64,000 nucleotides of DNA from Actibacterium atlanticum (GCF_000671395.1 NZ_AQQY01000011.1:1-64000); one strand, 5' to 3'; positions 16,324 through 26,137 are shown, numbered from the stretch's first letter. The notes: a model not told the origin generated them from the letters alone. A program made the numbers and translations.

Positions 16324-16337
16324 ATAATATACTATCG
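16324..16337 (-). promoter_or_regulatory. shared AT-rich promoter motif, copy 2
   Basis: On the minus strand the 14 bases CGATAGTATATTAT lie about 40 bases upstream of the exported-protein start at 16285. They are identical to 11648-11661. The surrounding 16310-16380 is very AT-rich compared with the rest of the window and contains further TATA-like elements. Confidence 0.5.
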
Positions 16338-16440
16338 CAACACTAAGTATAAATTCGCATAATCTATGTTATGTTAATTTTAGGGCAACTTCTCTAAGTG
16401 TCCAAGGCGAACTGACCGATCATACTCCCATCCTTATCTG

Positions 16441-16842
16441 TTAGGTGTCGCGCTCGGCACTCAACCCTCTCAGGATTGGGCAATCCGGGCGATGATCTCC
16501 GGCACATTCTTCGGCTAGGTGTGTCAGTGTCTCATGCATGGCCTGGAGGTCGACGATCTTGGCCTCGATTTCTTCCAAGTGCTTGTTCGTGATCTCCTTC
16601 ACCTCGGCGCTTGCACGCGAGTCGTCTTCGTACAAGGCGAGAAGCGCGCGACAGTCTCCGATCGTGAATCCAAGAGCACGCGCTCGGCCGAGGAACGTCA
16701 GCTTGTGAAAGTCAGATTCCCGAAAAACGCGGTAGTCGTTAGTGTCACGCAGAGGCGTAACCAGGCCGATGTCTTCATAGTAGCGAATGGTCTTAGCACG
16801 TAGACCAGTACGTTTGGAGACTTCTCCGATATTCAGATTCAT
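16441..16842 (-). CDS. cueR: CueR-type copper-responsive MerR regulator
   Basis: A 133-residue MerR-family protein of the CueR class. It has the N-terminal winged HTH (NIGEVSKRTGLRAKTIRYYE), a dimerisation helix and the copper-binding loop Cys-x7-Cys in ECAGDHRPDCPIL near residues 113-121, the pattern of CueR for monovalent copper, silver or gold. It starts one base after the copA stop region on the same strand, so it is co-transcribed downstream of copA. It probably activates copA and copZ and the other promoters with the same box (19415-19481, 44935-44963, perhaps 29227-29257). Confidence 0.93.
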   Translation of the reverse strand: MNLNIGEVSKRTGLRAKTIRYYEDIGLVTPLRDTNDYRVFRESDFHKLTFLGRARALGFTIGDCRALLALYEDDSRASAEVKEITNKHLEEIEAKIVDLQAMHETLTHLAEECAGDHRPDCPILRGLSAERDT

Positions 16843-16843
16843 G

Positions 16844-19363
16844 TCACTCTCCTGCGTATTCAGCCAATGCTGGTTTCAATCCGCTAAGGTCCTGCGCCAG
16901 CCCCTTGGATGTCGGCTTGATTACCGGTTTCACCCAACGAAGACGCAATGCGTTTGTCAGGACAAAAACACTGGAAAGCGCCATCGCACCGGCTGCCAGA
17001 ACAGGCGAAAGCAGCAAGCCGAAAGACGGGTATAGGACGCCTGCAGCGACTGGAATCAGCATCGTATTATACCCGAATGCCCAAAACAGGTTCTGACGAA
17101 TGTTGCGCATTGTGCGGCTTGAGATGTCGAAGGCGTTGACCACACCGGTCAGATCGCCTGACATCAACACCACGTCTGCGGCTTCAATCGCAACATCCGT
17201 CCCGGTGCCGATTGCGATGCCCACATCCGCTGTTGCCAAGGCAGGAGCGTCATTGATGCCATCACCAACAAAGGCCAGCTTCCCGTGGGTTCGCAAGTCT
17301 TCCAGCGCCGTGACCTTCCCCTCGGGCAGGACTTCGGCCACGACAATGTCGATGCCAAGGTCCTGTGCGATTGCGTCGGCGGTGCCCTGATTGTCCCCCG
17401 TAATCATGGCGACACGCAGCCCAAGGTCGTGCAGGGCTGCAATGGCGGCCGGTGTTGTGGGCTTGACAGGATCAGACACCCCGATGACGGCGGCTACCTT
17501 ACCGTCGATGGCGGCGTACAGGGGGGTGCGTCCCTTGAGACCCAGGCTGTCGCCGCTTCCTTCAAGCGCACCAAGATCAATCCCTTCGCGGGTCATGAAT
17601 CGGTCAGCACCAACTAGGATGTGCCTGCCTTCGACCTTGGCTTCGACACCGTATCCGGTGACCGAGGTGAACGCCTCGACCGCAGCGCCTGTCAGCCCTT
17701 TGCTCGCCGCTGCACGAGTAATGGCTTCGGCGATCGGGTGCTCGGATTGCGCCTCGACGGCCGCAACAAGACCCAGCACCTCATCTTCATCAAACCCGTC
17801 GGCGACGATCAGGTCTGTCAACTCGGGGCGTCCTTCCGTCAGGGTGCCGGTCTTGTCCAGGGCAACCACACGCGCTTCTTGCAACATCTGAAGCGCGTCC
17901 CCTTTGCGGAACAGAACTCCCATTTCGGCCGCGCGCCCGGTGCCGACCATGATGGATGTCGGGGTCGCCAAACCCATCGCACAGGGGCAAGCGATGATCA
18001 GCACGGCGACGCCCGCAATGAGCGCGAAGCTCAGGGCCGGATCGGGGCCGAACACCAACCAGCTCAGCACTGTCAGTGTGGCAATGGCCATGACGGCGGG
18101 TACAAACCAGCTGGTGATCCGGTCGACAAGCCCCTGAATTGGCAGCTTTGCCCCCTGGGCTTGTTCCACCATCTGGATGATTTGCGCCAACATCGTATCA
18201 GAACCAATCTTGGTCGCTTGGAAAACCAGTGCGCCAGTGCCGTTCACCGTTGCTCCAACCACGGCTGCCCCAGCGGATTTTTCGACCGGGACAGGTTCGC
18301 CGGTGATCATGCTTTCGTCGACAAAAGAGCTCCCACTTGTGACGTCACCGTCTACAGCAATCTTTTCCCCGGGGCGGACGTGGATAAGGTCGCCGACCGC
18401 GATCTCTTCGACCGCAAGTTCGACAATCTCACCGTTTCTCTCGACCCGTGCTGTCTTGGCCTGAAGCCCGACAAGTTTGCGGATCGCCTCGCCCGTGCGG
18501 CCCTTTGCACGTGCTTCAAGAAAGCGGCCGAGCAAGATAAGAACTACGATCACCGCCGCTGCTTCGTAATATACATTGGCCGTCCCCTCGGGTAGCACGC
18601 CCGGAGTGAACGTTGATACCAATGAAAATCCGTAGGCTGCCGAAGTGCCAAGCGCGACCAAGGAATTCATGTCCGGGGCCCCTTTGAAGAGCAATGGGAA
18701 CCCCTTGGTGTAAAAGCGCAAGCCGGGGCCGAACAAGACAACCGTTGTCAGCACGAATTGGACGAGTCGGCTGTTTTGCAGGCCGATTGTGTCTTCGATC
18801 CACATGTGCATGGAGGGAAACACATGGCTTCCCATTTCAATGATAAAAACCGGAAAAGCCAGAAGTGCAGCAACCAGTGTAAGCCGAGCCAAACGCGTGA
18901 TTTCGGCTGCTTTGCGGTCCTGCTTGTCAGGGTCTGCATCCGCCTTCACTTTTGCAGGATATCCAAGATCCGTGGAAATTCGCGCCAAGTCCGTCGGACT
19001 GACCGCTCCGATCGCATAGTGCACAATCGCCGTTTCGGTTGCGAGATTCACTTGCGCGTCGATCACACCGTGACTGGCCTTCAGTTTGCGCTCGACCCGG
19101 CCAACACAGCTGGCACAGGTCATGCTTTCGACGTCCAGTGTGACCTCTCCTGTGGCCGCCGGATAACCCGCCTTGCGCAACGTATCAATCAAGCTGGCTA
19201 AATCCGCAGGTGCCGTAAAACTGACCCGGGCGGTTTCATTGGCCAGATTGACGGCAACCTCCGACACACCGGGAACTGCGACCAAGGTCTTTTCGACACG
19301 TCCAACGCAGGACGCGCAGGTCATGCCCTCAACTGACAGGACAACCGAGTTTTCTTCCGACAT
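16844..19363 (-). CDS. copA: copper-exporting P1B-type ATPase
   Basis: An 839-residue Cu(+) ATPase. It has two N-terminal heavy-metal-associated domains, each with a Cys-Ala-Ser-Cys motif (about residues 16-19 and 81-84), eight membrane helices, the ITGEPVPV actuator motif, the membrane CPC copper site (IACPCAMG), the phosphorylation site DKTGTLTEG and [10 protein letters not shown]. Tyr-Asn in helix 7 and [15 protein letters not shown] in helix 8 assign it to the P1B-1 copper group. I chose the ATG at 19363, which directly precedes the first metal domain. It is divergent from copZ over a shared regulatory region and followed by cueR. Confidence 0.97.
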   Translation of the reverse strand: MSEENSVVLSVEGMTCASCVGRVEKTLVAVPGVSEVAVNLANETARVSFTAPADLASLIDTLRKAGYPAATGEVTLDVESMTCASCVGRVERKLKASHGVIDAQVNLATETAIVHYAIGAVSPTDLARISTDLGYPAKVKADADPDKQDRKAAEITRLARLTLVAALLAFPVFIIEMGSHVFPSMHMWIEDTIGLQNSRLVQFVLTTVVLFGPGLRFYTKGFPLLFKGAPDMNSLVALGTSAAYGFSLVSTFTPGVLPEGTANVYYEAAAVIVVLILLGRFLEARAKGRTGEAIRKLVGLQAKTARVERNGEIVELAVEEIAVGDLIHVRPGEKIAVDGDVTSGSSFVDESMITGEPVPVEKSAGAAVVGATVNGTGALVFQATKIGSDTMLAQIIQMVEQAQGAKLPIQGLVDRITSWFVPAVMAIATLTVLSWLVFGPDPALSFALIAGVAVLIIACPCAMGLATPTSIMVGTGRAAEMGVLFRKGDALQMLQEARVVALDKTGTLTEGRPELTDLIVADGFDEDEVLGLVAAVEAQSEHPIAEAITRAAASKGLTGAAVEAFTSVTGYGVEAKVEGRHILVGADRFMTREGIDLGALEGSGDSLGLKGRTPLYAAIDGKVAAVIGVSDPVKPTTPAAIAALHDLGLRVAMITGDNQGTADAIAQDLGIDIVVAEVLPEGKVTALEDLRTHGKLAFVGDGINDAPALATADVGIAIGTGTDVAIEAADVVLMSGDLTGVVNAFDISSRTMRNIRQNLFWAFGYNTMLIPVAAGVLYPSFGLLLSPVLAAGAMALSSVFVLTNALRLRWVKPVIKPTSKGLAQDLSGLKPALAEYAGE

Positions 19364-19414
19364 GACATTCTCCACGATTCGGGTGTTCCCGCTTTGAGTT
19401 GGGGGTTCCAGTGT

Positions 19415-19481
19415 GGGTAAGGTCAAGCGTCGAATATCACGTTTTTATGATGCTTGACCTTACCCCATGGGAACCCCCACG
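19415..19481. promoter_or_regulatory. divergent CueR-type copA/copZ control region
   Basis: A perfect 14-base inverted repeat, GGGTAAGGTCAAGC at 19415-19428 and its complement at 19452-19465, places TTGACC -35 boxes on both strands (19426-19421 minus, 19459-19454 plus). Each is followed by a CCTTACCC...GGAACCCCCA block, like CueR boxes in which a dyad sits between -35 and -10. The -10 elements are weak by eye, as expected for activator-dependent promoters. The plus-strand box (19458-19481) matches the one upstream of the second copper ATPase at 20 of 24 positions. Confidence 0.75.
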
Positions 19482-19512
19482 TAGCACAGTGAAGCAACAA
19501 GCGGAGTGTAAT

Positions 19513-19713
19513 ATGAGCAAGTTTAACGTACCGGACATGAGCTGCGGTCATTGCGTGGCCGCCATCGAAAAGGCAGTGGCTACTGTGGATGCAGATGCAG
19601 TTCTTTCCTTTGATCTCGAGGCGCGGACAGTCGATGTGTCCAGCCGTTTGAGCGAACCTGAACTGGCCGAACTTCTGGACAAGGAGGGCTATCCCAATAC
19701 GCTTGCTGGCTGA
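19513..19713 (+). CDS. copZ: CopZ copper chaperone
   Basis: A 66-residue heavy-metal-associated domain protein with a ferredoxin-like fold. The metal motif is MSCGHC near residues 9-14, with a KEGYPNTL C terminus typical of CopZ-like chaperones that deliver Cu(+) to CopA. It starts at ATG 19513; the longer in-frame extension from 19399 runs through the promoter and is not coding. It is divergent from copA and shares its control region. Confidence 0.93.
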   Translation: MSKFNVPDMSCGHCVAAIEKAVATVDADAVLSFDLEARTVDVSSRLSEPELAELLDKEGYPNTLAG

Positions 19714-19714
19714 C

Positions 19715-20245
19715 TCAATGCACCATTTGGCCGCTAGCCATGCCAAGATGGTGCTTCTGGTGATGTCCCCCTACGGCCATCAAACCAATAAAGCCCAAGG
19801 CACGAATGGCCCTTGGATTTTCGGGTGAGGTCACGGTCCAAGTGACCTCATCTCCTCCAATATCGACCTGACTGAACCATCCTGTTTCACCTGCCAGGAC
19901 AGGTGCATGGGCGGGTACCATCCGCTGAACAGCGCCACCACCTGGTCCGGTTGTCTTGATCTTGAACCTTGCGCCATTCGGAATGTCCCAAGACGTCACT
20001 TCGGCGAGTTTGACCAGATCGTCCATATCGAGCAGATGCTGGTGCAACGCGCCGATATCCACTTGGTTCCAATCAGTATCGGGGTCGGCTCGCAAAATGG
20101 TCACGATTTCGGCGATAGCGGCAAATGCCCCCTGCCCCGGCTCGAGCGGAGCAATCAGGGTCTTCTCTTCTGCGGTATGGGTGTGGCTGTGCTGAGCTGA
20201 TGCGGTAGAAGCAACGAGAAAAGCTAAAATGGCCAAGCGGATCAT
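19715..20245 (-). CDS. exported His-rich protein of unknown function
   Basis: A 176-residue exported protein with a signal peptide (about 1-17). Histidines cluster at both ends: HSHTHT after the cleavage site and HHQKHHLGM near the C terminus, with Met residues nearby, suggesting metal binding. No catalytic family is recognised. It converges on copZ, ending two bases after it, and is divergent from the Crp/Fnr gene at 20318. Location in the copper island suggests a periplasmic copper-binding role, but that is inference. Confidence 0.75.
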   Translation of the reverse strand: MIRLAILAFLVASTASAQHSHTHTAEEKTLIAPLEPGQGAFAAIAEIVTILRADPDTDWNQVDIGALHQHLLDMDDLVKLAEVTSWDIPNGARFKIKTTGPGGGAVQRMVPAHAPVLAGETGWFSQVDIGGDEVTWTVTSPENPRAIRALGFIGLMAVGGHHQKHHLGMASGQMVH

Positions 20246-20300
20246 GTCGGGTTCCTGTCTTTCGTTATTTCCCCCAGTCTGGTCTTTCCATCCCTACAGG

Positions 20301-20320
20301 CATATGATTTCAATCATATG
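20301..20320. promoter_or_regulatory. palindromic operator over the Crp/Fnr gene start
   Basis: CATATGATT, two bases, AATCATATG form a perfect palindrome with nine-base arms. The right arm contains the annotated ATG of the Crp/Fnr-family gene (20318). This is a likely autoregulatory site, or a promoter element if translation actually starts later (the next in-frame ATG is at 20375). Confidence 0.6.
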
Positions 20321-20926
20321 CAAGCCCCAGCTCCTCTTCCCACGCCGTTTGATCGCCTCCCAAAGCGGGATTTGATGCCGCGATACCTCTGTTCTGGGGA
20401 CACCCTATTTCGTCAAGGTGATCCGGTTCGAGCAATGTTTTTCCTGGAATACGGTGCGGTCAATCTGATCCGGCATACGGACGCCGGGCAAAAAGTCTCA
20501 ATGTTTCGAGCTGTCTCGGGCGACACGATGGCTGAGCCGGCACTCTTCTCGGAAACCTATCATTGCGACGCGGTTGCCGAAGACAGCAGTTCTGTGCTGT
20601 GTCTGGACAAGGGTTTGGTGCTTGATGTCATGGCGCAAGACCCAAGCTTTGCGACCTCGTTGGTTCAACGTCTCGCCATGCAAGTCCAGACCTATCGTCG
20701 CCGGTTGGAGCTATTGGCCATCCGTTCCGCTGAGGATCGTGTCATAGCAGGTTTGGCGGATGGAAGGCTGACAGGATCGGTCATGAATTTCGCAGCCGAC
20801 CTGGGGCTGAGCCACGAGGCGGTATACCGAGCTCTTTCGAAACTGGTGCGTGACGGGCGGATCGTGCGGCCCGCCCGCGGTATCTACGAAATGAGTGAAC
20901 CGGTTAGTGTGCCTCGTAGTGAGTGA
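20318..20926 (+). CDS. Crp/Fnr-family transcriptional regulator
   Basis: A 202-residue regulator with an N-terminal cyclic-nucleotide-binding-like domain (about 15-120, GDTLFRQGDPVRAMFFLEYG) and a C-terminal winged HTH (about 140-195, LGLSHEAVYRALSKLVRDGRI). It lacks the FNR cysteine cluster; the few cysteines (YLCSG, YHCDA, VLCLD) are scattered, so a redox or metal signal is possible but not shown. A perfect palindrome overlaps its start. It converges with the oxidase/cytochrome operon, overlapping the DUF411 gene by about 23 bases at their 3-prime ends, so it may regulate this island. Confidence 0.9.
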   Translation: MQAPAPLPTPFDRLPKRDLMPRYLCSGDTLFRQGDPVRAMFFLEYGAVNLIRHTDAGQKVSMFRAVSGDTMAEPALFSETYHCDAVAEDSSSVLCLDKGLVLDVMAQDPSFATSLVQRLAMQVQTYRRRLELLAIRSAEDRVIAGLADGRLTGSVMNFAADLGLSHEAVYRALSKLVRDGRIVRPARGIYEMSEPVSVPRSE

Positions 20927-21380
20927 ACACTTCGGTCGTTCCGTCCTTCAAGATTAGAAAAACGGAATAGGTATCCCTTTCGCTGTCCGGTCCCATACCC
21001 GGTGAACCCCAAGGCATGCCCGGAACCGAAAGGCCGATCGCTTCCGGTTGCTCACTCAACAAACGTCGAACGTCATGCGGCGGCACATGGCCTTCAATCA
21101 CGTATCCGCCCACCTGTGCCGTGTGACACGACGCCATGTCCTCGCTGATTCCACGCTGTTCTTTTAGGCGCACCAGTGCTTCATAGGGGGCTTCATGAAC
21201 TTCCATCTGAAAACCGTCTGCTGACATGATGTTGATCCAGGCACCGCAGCATCCACAGTCAGGATCCTTGACCACTTGAACCAATGGCTGCGAGCTGGCG
21301 AAAGCGGGCAAGGCCGCGCTAAATCCAGCAACACCAAGACCGCACAAGAGCGCACGGCGATCGACGGAGACAGTCGTCAT
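20904..21380 (-). CDS. DUF411 metal-binding exported protein
   Basis: A 158-residue protein of the DUF411 family, periplasmic copper-binding proteins (CopG-like) found in copper and silver resistance loci. It has a signal sequence with a twin-arginine-like start (DRRALLCGLG), then the conserved VKDPDCGCCGAW motif at about residues 38-49, an internal Cys in MASCHTAQVGGYVIEGHVP and the C-terminal GLSVPGMPWGSPGM segment. I started it at ATG 21380, after GGAAGG. It is the last gene of the ten-gene minus-strand copper operon. Confidence 0.92.
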   Translation of the reverse strand: MTTVSVDRRALLCGLGVAGFSAALPAFASSQPLVQVVKDPDCGCCGAWINIMSADGFQMEVHEAPYEALVRLKEQRGISEDMASCHTAQVGGYVIEGHVPPHDVRRLLSEQPEAIGLSVPGMPWGSPGMGPDSERDTYSVFLILKDGTTEVFTHYEAH

Positions 21381-21475
21381 TTCATTTCCTTCCCGGTACG
21401 GGTTATTCGATTTGAGCTTGGTCATTACCCTATCAGAACTGAGGCCAAGCGACCTGATAAACATCAAGCCGAGTG

Positions 21476-21967
21476 TCACGAGCCGCCCTTCATCTGTTCT
21501 CCTTCAGTGCGGACAGCTTGTGTTTCGCGCATTCGCTCCGGCCAAGTGGATTTGATAAAAGCCAGAATATCCCAGATTTCCTGGTCACTGAGTTGATCAC
21601 CAAATCCAGGCATGCCACTGGCGAACCCTTCCACGCCTGACGCCGCAAGCGCTGCCTGCCCGCCCAATTTTGTGTAGTTGAATAGCAAGGCATCCCCATG
21701 ATGCCAAGTATGGCCGGTCCTGTCGTGTGGAGGTGCAGGAAGGGTGCCGTCCTCCTTCTGGCTGCGCCAGTTTGGCTCTCCTTCAAGATTGGCTCCGTGA
21801 CACGAGGCACAATTTTCCGCGTACAATACGGCACCAGCTTCTGTGTCTGAGGATACCGGTTGTTTCGGCGGCCCGGCGTTTGCTTGGATTGTGCTGAGTA
21901 CCGTCGCGACGCCAGCAGTGCTTATGAGGACCACCACAGCAGATAGGATCAGTTTGGATCGAGACAT
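21476..21967 (-). CDS. single-haem cytochrome c
   Basis: A 163-residue exported cytochrome c. A signal/anchor sequence (about 1-30) is followed by the haem site CASCH (about residues 52-56) and a likely Met ligand in the GMPGF loop near 118. [10 protein letters not shown] segment lies in between. I chose ATG 21967, preceded by GAGGAG, instead of the upstream in-frame start. It lies between the DUF411 gene and a multicopper oxidase and could accept electrons from that oxidase or from metal oxidation in the periplasm. Confidence 0.9.
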   Translation of the reverse strand: MSRSKLILSAVVVLISTAGVATVLSTIQANAGPPKQPVSSDTEAGAVLYAENCASCHGANLEGEPNWRSQKEDGTLPAPPHDRTGHTWHHGDALLFNYTKLGGQAALAASGVEGFASGMPGFGDQLSDQEIWDILAFIKSTWPERMRETQAVRTEGEQMKGGS

Positions 21968-22008
21968 GAAATACTCCTCACCGTGTTTGTTCAAAGCAGG
22001 TTCTACAG

Positions 22009-23313
22009 TCATGTTACCTCAACCCAGGTCGCCATGCCGTCCGCACTGTGGCTGAGCATGTGACAATGCAAAAGCCACCGACCTGGATTATCGAAAACGC
22101 AGGCGATCTTTCGATCTTCACCTGCTTTAACCAGTAATGTGTCGCGCCAAGGACCAAAGGGGCCCGATCCCAGTACCTCGCGAAAGTGATGCCCATGCAG
22201 ATGGATACCATGATCGAATGCGGTTGGGTTCGACAGTGTGATCTCAGCGGTGTCCCCCCAGCGAAACTGTCCCAACGGTTCCATGGGTAGCCCGGAGACG
22301 CCGTTGAAAGACCAGGTCCCGAAACCGCCGTGGTCCGGGTCGCCTTCCCCCCCGCGCATCACCAATTTCAGCGATTGGCCTGGGCGGATAGGTGTAGGCA
22401 ACCCATGAGCTGGTAGAGGTTGGATCAACTCGGACCCTGGTGTCGGGTTCGTACCCTTCATGGATATGCGCCCAATTTGCCTAAGAGAGTCACCGTCACT
22501 CGTTGAAATTGAAACATCAGAGATCACGGTCCCTATGATGTCCACACGCTGCCCGGGTGCGATCGTCATAGGTTCCAGCGCTGTTGGTTGAGCAAGTGGC
22601 ATACCATCCAGTGCAACCACAGATCCGTTGATCCCGTTTAGGTCCAGCGGGAACACGCGATCAATCGCGGCGTTGATCAGGCGCAATCGCACCCGATCGC
22701 CCAGACGAACAGAGCTCTGCGACAGGAAAACGCGAAGCGCGATGCCAAGACGTCCCCAACGCGCGAAGTCCTCCATGACACCAAAATCCGTGTCGAACTC
22801 TCCGGCCGGCGTCATCCTGAAATCCGCCAGTATGGCCGTGATGTCGTGGTCGACCTCCGGCGGATTTTTCTCTTCCACGATCAAAGGACCAAATAGGCCC
22901 CGGCCGACCTGTTCGTAAGACAGGTAGTGCGAGTGATACCAATAGGTGCCTGCATCCGGTGGGGAAAACTCATAATCGAATGCTTCCCCGGGAGGTACGA
23001 CCTCTTGCGTTAGAATTGAGACCCCATCCATCCGATTTGGCACACGGATCCCATGCCAGTGGACCAAGGCGCCATCGTCCAGACCATTTTCTAGTCGCAC
23101 CCGCAGGCGATCTCCCTGCTTTACCCTGATTTCAGGACCTGGAAGCGAACCGTTGAACCCGAGAAACCCGGCCAATGCTCCGGTTCGCCCAGGCCATTGA
23201 ACCGACATCGGAGCGGGCCTCAGAGTTATCCCGGATGTTTTTGACACGGCAGGACGTGGCACCAACACACTGGCCATCGTACCAAGCAACATATCTCTGC
23301 GGTTGAGGATCAT
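22009..23313 (-). CDS. multicopper oxidase, paralogue 1
   Basis: A 434-residue exported multicopper oxidase. The four copper-binding segments are seen in order: [30 protein letters not shown] and [14 protein letters not shown]. The last includes the type-1 copper Cys and Met. The N terminus ([14 protein letters not shown]) resembles a twin-arginine signal. The start ATG 23313 overlaps the DUF3047 stop as ATGA; an upstream extension in frame to 23736 lies inside that gene and is not coding. It closely parallels the oxidase at 24725-26122, so the operon holds two paralogues. Copper(I) oxidation is the likely role. Confidence 0.93.
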   Translation of the reverse strand: MILNRRDMLLGTMASVLVPRPAVSKTSGITLRPAPMSVQWPGRTGALAGFLGFNGSLPGPEIRVKQGDRLRVRLENGLDDGALVHWHGIRVPNRMDGVSILTQEVVPPGEAFDYEFSPPDAGTYWYHSHYLSYEQVGRGLFGPLIVEEKNPPEVDHDITAILADFRMTPAGEFDTDFGVMEDFARWGRLGIALRVFLSQSSVRLGDRVRLRLINAAIDRVFPLDLNGINGSVVALDGMPLAQPTALEPMTIAPGQRVDIIGTVISDVSISTSDGDSLRQIGRISMKGTNPTPGSELIQPLPAHGLPTPIRPGQSLKLVMRGGEGDPDHGGFGTWSFNGVSGLPMEPLGQFRWGDTAEITLSNPTAFDHGIHLHGHHFREVLGSGPFGPWRDTLLVKAGEDRKIACVFDNPGRWLLHCHMLSHSADGMATWVEVT

Positions 23314-23969
23314 TCCGATGTAACCAGTTCGAGGTTTTTGATCGACGCCTGGATTAACCCATCGGTATCGTCGCTGTCCGCAGAAATGCCGATGCCAACA
23401 AGAGTGTTCTTCTCCTCGCCAAAGGCCGTCCGGAAATCTGCCTCCAGGTCGACATCCTCGTGATACTCTCCGGAACCGCTGGCGCGCAAAACACGTGTTA
23501 CCAACCGAGGGTGATACGGGCTTGGAAGAAAGCTGTCGGGACTGTGTTGGCCCCCCCAGACATAGACTAGTGCACGCGTATTTGGGTTGCGAAGCAATCG
23601 GCGGGCCGACTTTTTTGTCAGCCCATTTGCCGTTTCGGCGTCCACGAAGATGAAGTAGATCGCCAAATTTCGATCGTCGCCGCCTTTTTGGGTCAGATCG
23701 GTCGCCACAACCCCGTTGCGCACTTTCCAGCCCCACCTAGCCTTGGAAGCCTCTCCAAGGGATGGCTCGACCGCGCGCCAAATCAGGGAAACGGTATCGT
23801 CTGACGTCACTTCAAGGTGTTGCCCCTGAAAACTGTATTGGTTTGACCACAGGCGTAGAAACCCCTGTTCTTTCCAACTACCGTCAAACGATATGGGCTC
23901 GCCGCTTGCGGGGCCGACCATCGCAACGATAAGGGAGGCGGCCGCCAGCAGGCGGCACTCTCGGATCAC
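23310..23969 (-). CDS. DUF3047 exported protein
   Basis: A 219-residue exported protein resembling the DUF3047 family, with a signal peptide (about 1-23) and a mainly beta mature domain. Recognisable parts are SLIWRAVEPSLG, RALVYVWGG and a C-terminal VGIGISADSDDTDG segment. The family's function is not established. It is translationally coupled on both sides (four-base overlaps with the ScsC-like and oxidase genes), so it belongs to the copper operon and is likely periplasmic. Confidence 0.8.
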   Translation of the reverse strand: MIRECRLLAAASLIVAMVGPASGEPISFDGSWKEQGFLRLWSNQYSFQGQHLEVTSDDTVSLIWRAVEPSLGEASKARWGWKVRNGVVATDLTQKGGDDRNLAIYFIFVDAETANGLTKKSARRLLRNPNTRALVYVWGGQHSPDSFLPSPYHPRLVTRVLRASGSGEYHEDVDLEADFRTAFGEEKNTLVGIGISADSDDTDGLIQASIKNLELVTSE

Positions 23970-24697
23970 TCTAGCCCTTTCCGTGTCGAGTCAACGATTT
24001 CTTCCAGCTGGGGTTGCTCAACGAACCCCGGCACCAATTCATCCCCGATCACAAATGACGGAGTGCCGTTGAACCCCAAAGACTGTGCAAGGCTCATTGA
24101 CGTTGTGAGGTGTTCGTCGATTTCGGGCGCTTCCATATCAAGGCGCAGTTGGTCGATATCCAGCCCGACTTCGGCGGCCACCCGCAAGACGCTTGCCTCT
24201 TCCGCGCGGCCATTCATGCTCATCATCGCCCAGTGGAATTCTTCATACTTGCCCTGTTTACGCGCAGCCAACGCGGCTTTGGCGGCGAAAACAGATCCTT
24301 CTCCAAGGATAGGCCATTCGCGATACACCAGACGCACATTTGCATCGGCATCCATTAGGCCTTGGACTTCATCCATAGCGCGGCGGCAATAGGGGCAGTT
24401 GTAGTCAAAAAACTCGACAACCGTCACGTCCCCATCCGGGTTGCCTAGTACTGGTGCGTTTGTGTCCTGCTCAAGAAGCGCACGTTGGTTGCTCAGGACA
24501 TCTGCACGTGCCACTTCCGCCGCATCGGCCTGGCGTTGTTCCAAAATGGCAACGGCTTCCATGACGATGCCTGGGTTCTCTCTGATTGTCTCCAGCACAA
24601 GTTCCTTGATCCTGTCTTCATCCAGACCGTCTGCCCAAGCCGCCAAAGGCAGTGCCATAGCTGTTGCGAGGGTGAAAACCCCATGTCTAAATTTCAT
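23966..24697 (-). CDS. scsC: ScsC/DsbA-like periplasmic disulfide protein
   Basis: A 243-residue exported thioredoxin-fold protein. After the signal peptide (about 1-22) comes a helical stalk of about 60 residues, then APVLGNPDGDVTVVEFFDY and the catalytic NCPYCRR site, and a cis-Pro loop in FNGTPSFVIGD. This plan, with an N-terminal oligomerisation helix before the DsbA-like domain, matches ScsC, the partner of ScsB in suppression of copper sensitivity. An ScsB-like protein is encoded nearby at 29888-32029. A generic Com1/DsbA role is the alternative. Confidence 0.88.
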   Translation of the reverse strand: MKFRHGVFTLATAMALPLAAWADGLDEDRIKELVLETIRENPGIVMEAVAILEQRQADAAEVARADVLSNQRALLEQDTNAPVLGNPDGDVTVVEFFDYNCPYCRRAMDEVQGLMDADANVRLVYREWPILGEGSVFAAKAALAARKQGKYEEFHWAMMSMNGRAEEASVLRVAAEVGLDIDQLRLDMEAPEIDEHLTTSMSLAQSLGFNGTPSFVIGDELVPGFVEQPQLEEIVDSTRKGLE

Positions 24698-24724
24698 TGA
24701 TGTGTTCTCCCTGTTCTTCTTTGT

Positions 24725-26122
24725 TCACGTCACATTGACCCATGTCGCCATGCCGGAAGCCGTATGCGCCAACATGTGGCAGTGAAAAATCCATTTCCCT
24801 GGATTCCCTGCGACAAATGCGATTTCACGGGTTTCGTCACCAAAAACCAACAGCGTATCCCTGAGAGGCCCCAGTTTTCCGTCGTCCAGGACCTCACGGA
24901 AATGCATACCGTGAAGATGCATCGCGTGCGGGAAGACCGTGTCGTTGTGGATACTTACCCGTGCGGTTTCCCCCGTTGATAGTTCGGCAAGAGGTGTCTC
25001 CGACATTCCGACAACACCGTTGAATGACCAGAACTGGTTTTCTGCGACCAGTTCGCGAAAGCTTTTGGTTTCACCGTTATAAGTCGCGCTTTGAAGTCTG
25101 CCCATGGCGCCGCCTTCCATGTTCAACTGGAACAGGCGGGCTTTGCCCACGTCCGGAACTTTCATATCGGGGTTGGGCGGCAGGGGGAGCGGCGCCTCTC
25201 GCGCCGCAATCGATGTGGGCGTTGCCTCGACTGGAAAGGACACTTGCGAGAAACCTTCCTCGTCATCGATACGCACAAGATGAGCGGTTTCGCCGGGTGC
25301 TGCAGTCACATCGACAAACAGATCAATGCGTTGACCCGGTGCCAGGAGAAATGTTCCGCTCACCTTTTCAGGCTCATCCAGCGGCATGCCGTCATAGGCC
25401 ATGATCCACCCCTCAAATCCCGACAGGGCGAGCTGAAAAATGCGCGCGTTGGCGGCATTAATCAGGCGTAGTCTAAGCCGTTCATTCTGTTTCGCCGAAA
25501 GCTCGGTAAACGCAGCCCCATTTGTTGCGATGTAGTTTCCGCGGCGCCCTGCGTGACTTTTGTCATGAGGGGAATCGAACTCGGGGTCCAGCTGAGCTGT
25601 TTCCGGGTTCAACAACCAATCGTCCAGGATCAGGACTTCTTCGCGGTCAACGTCAACTGGCTCGGTCTCGTCGACAATCAAAGCGCCATAAAGGCCTCGG
25701 GCAACCTGTTCCATGGATCGGTTATGAGCGTGATACCAGAAAGTGCCAGCATCCTGTGCGGTGAAGTCATAGTCGAAGCTTTCACCTGATGGCACCGCCT
25801 TCTGTGTCAGGCCGGCGACGCCATCCATCGAGTTGTCGATGCGCACACCATGCCAATGAATGGAGCTGGCCTGGGGGAGGTCGTTCACAAAGCGGCGCGT
25901 TACCCGTTCGCCCTGTTTGACTCGTATCATCGTGCCGGGCATTTGCCCGTCATAACCCCAGATTTGCGTTTGCGGATACTCCGATGGCGCAAGCTGAACA
26001 GTCGCGGGTCGGGCAGTCAGCTTGATTGGATCTACTGTCGCTGCTCGTATTGGTCCCGGCAGTAGTGCACTGAGTCCGAGGGAAGCGCTCAAGCTTAAGA
26101 AATCTCGTCGTGTCTGTGTCAT
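24725..26122 (-). CDS. multicopper oxidase, paralogue 2
   Basis: A 465-residue exported multicopper oxidase with a twin-arginine signal (QTRRDFLSLSASLG). Copper ligands are seen in HWHGVRIDN, WYHAHNRSMEQ, HAMHLHGMHF and IFHCHMLAHTASGM. It resembles the oxidase at 22009-23313 along its length, including the same C-terminal GMATWV segment, but is about 30 residues longer. It follows the dihaem cytochrome gene after a 56-base gap that holds a strong hairpin, and precedes the ScsC-like gene. The pair probably oxidises Cu(I) in the periplasm. Confidence 0.94.
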   Translation of the reverse strand: MTQTRRDFLSLSASLGLSALLPGPIRAATVDPIKLTARPATVQLAPSEYPQTQIWGYDGQMPGTMIRVKQGERVTRRFVNDLPQASSIHWHGVRIDNSMDGVAGLTQKAVPSGESFDYDFTAQDAGTFWYHAHNRSMEQVARGLYGALIVDETEPVDVDREEVLILDDWLLNPETAQLDPEFDSPHDKSHAGRRGNYIATNGAAFTELSAKQNERLRLRLINAANARIFQLALSGFEGWIMAYDGMPLDEPEKVSGTFLLAPGQRIDLFVDVTAAPGETAHLVRIDDEEGFSQVSFPVEATPTSIAAREAPLPLPPNPDMKVPDVGKARLFQLNMEGGAMGRLQSATYNGETKSFRELVAENQFWSFNGVVGMSETPLAELSTGETARVSIHNDTVFPHAMHLHGMHFREVLDDGKLGPLRDTLLVFGDETREIAFVAGNPGKWIFHCHMLAHTASGMATWVNVT

Positions 26123-26137
26123 TTGGTTTCCTGTTGA

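Noticed and set aside
22009-23736. 575-residue version of multicopper oxidase 1
   Set aside because: The first 141 residues are an antisense-like reading within the DUF3047 gene; ATG 23313 with four-base overlap is the natural start.
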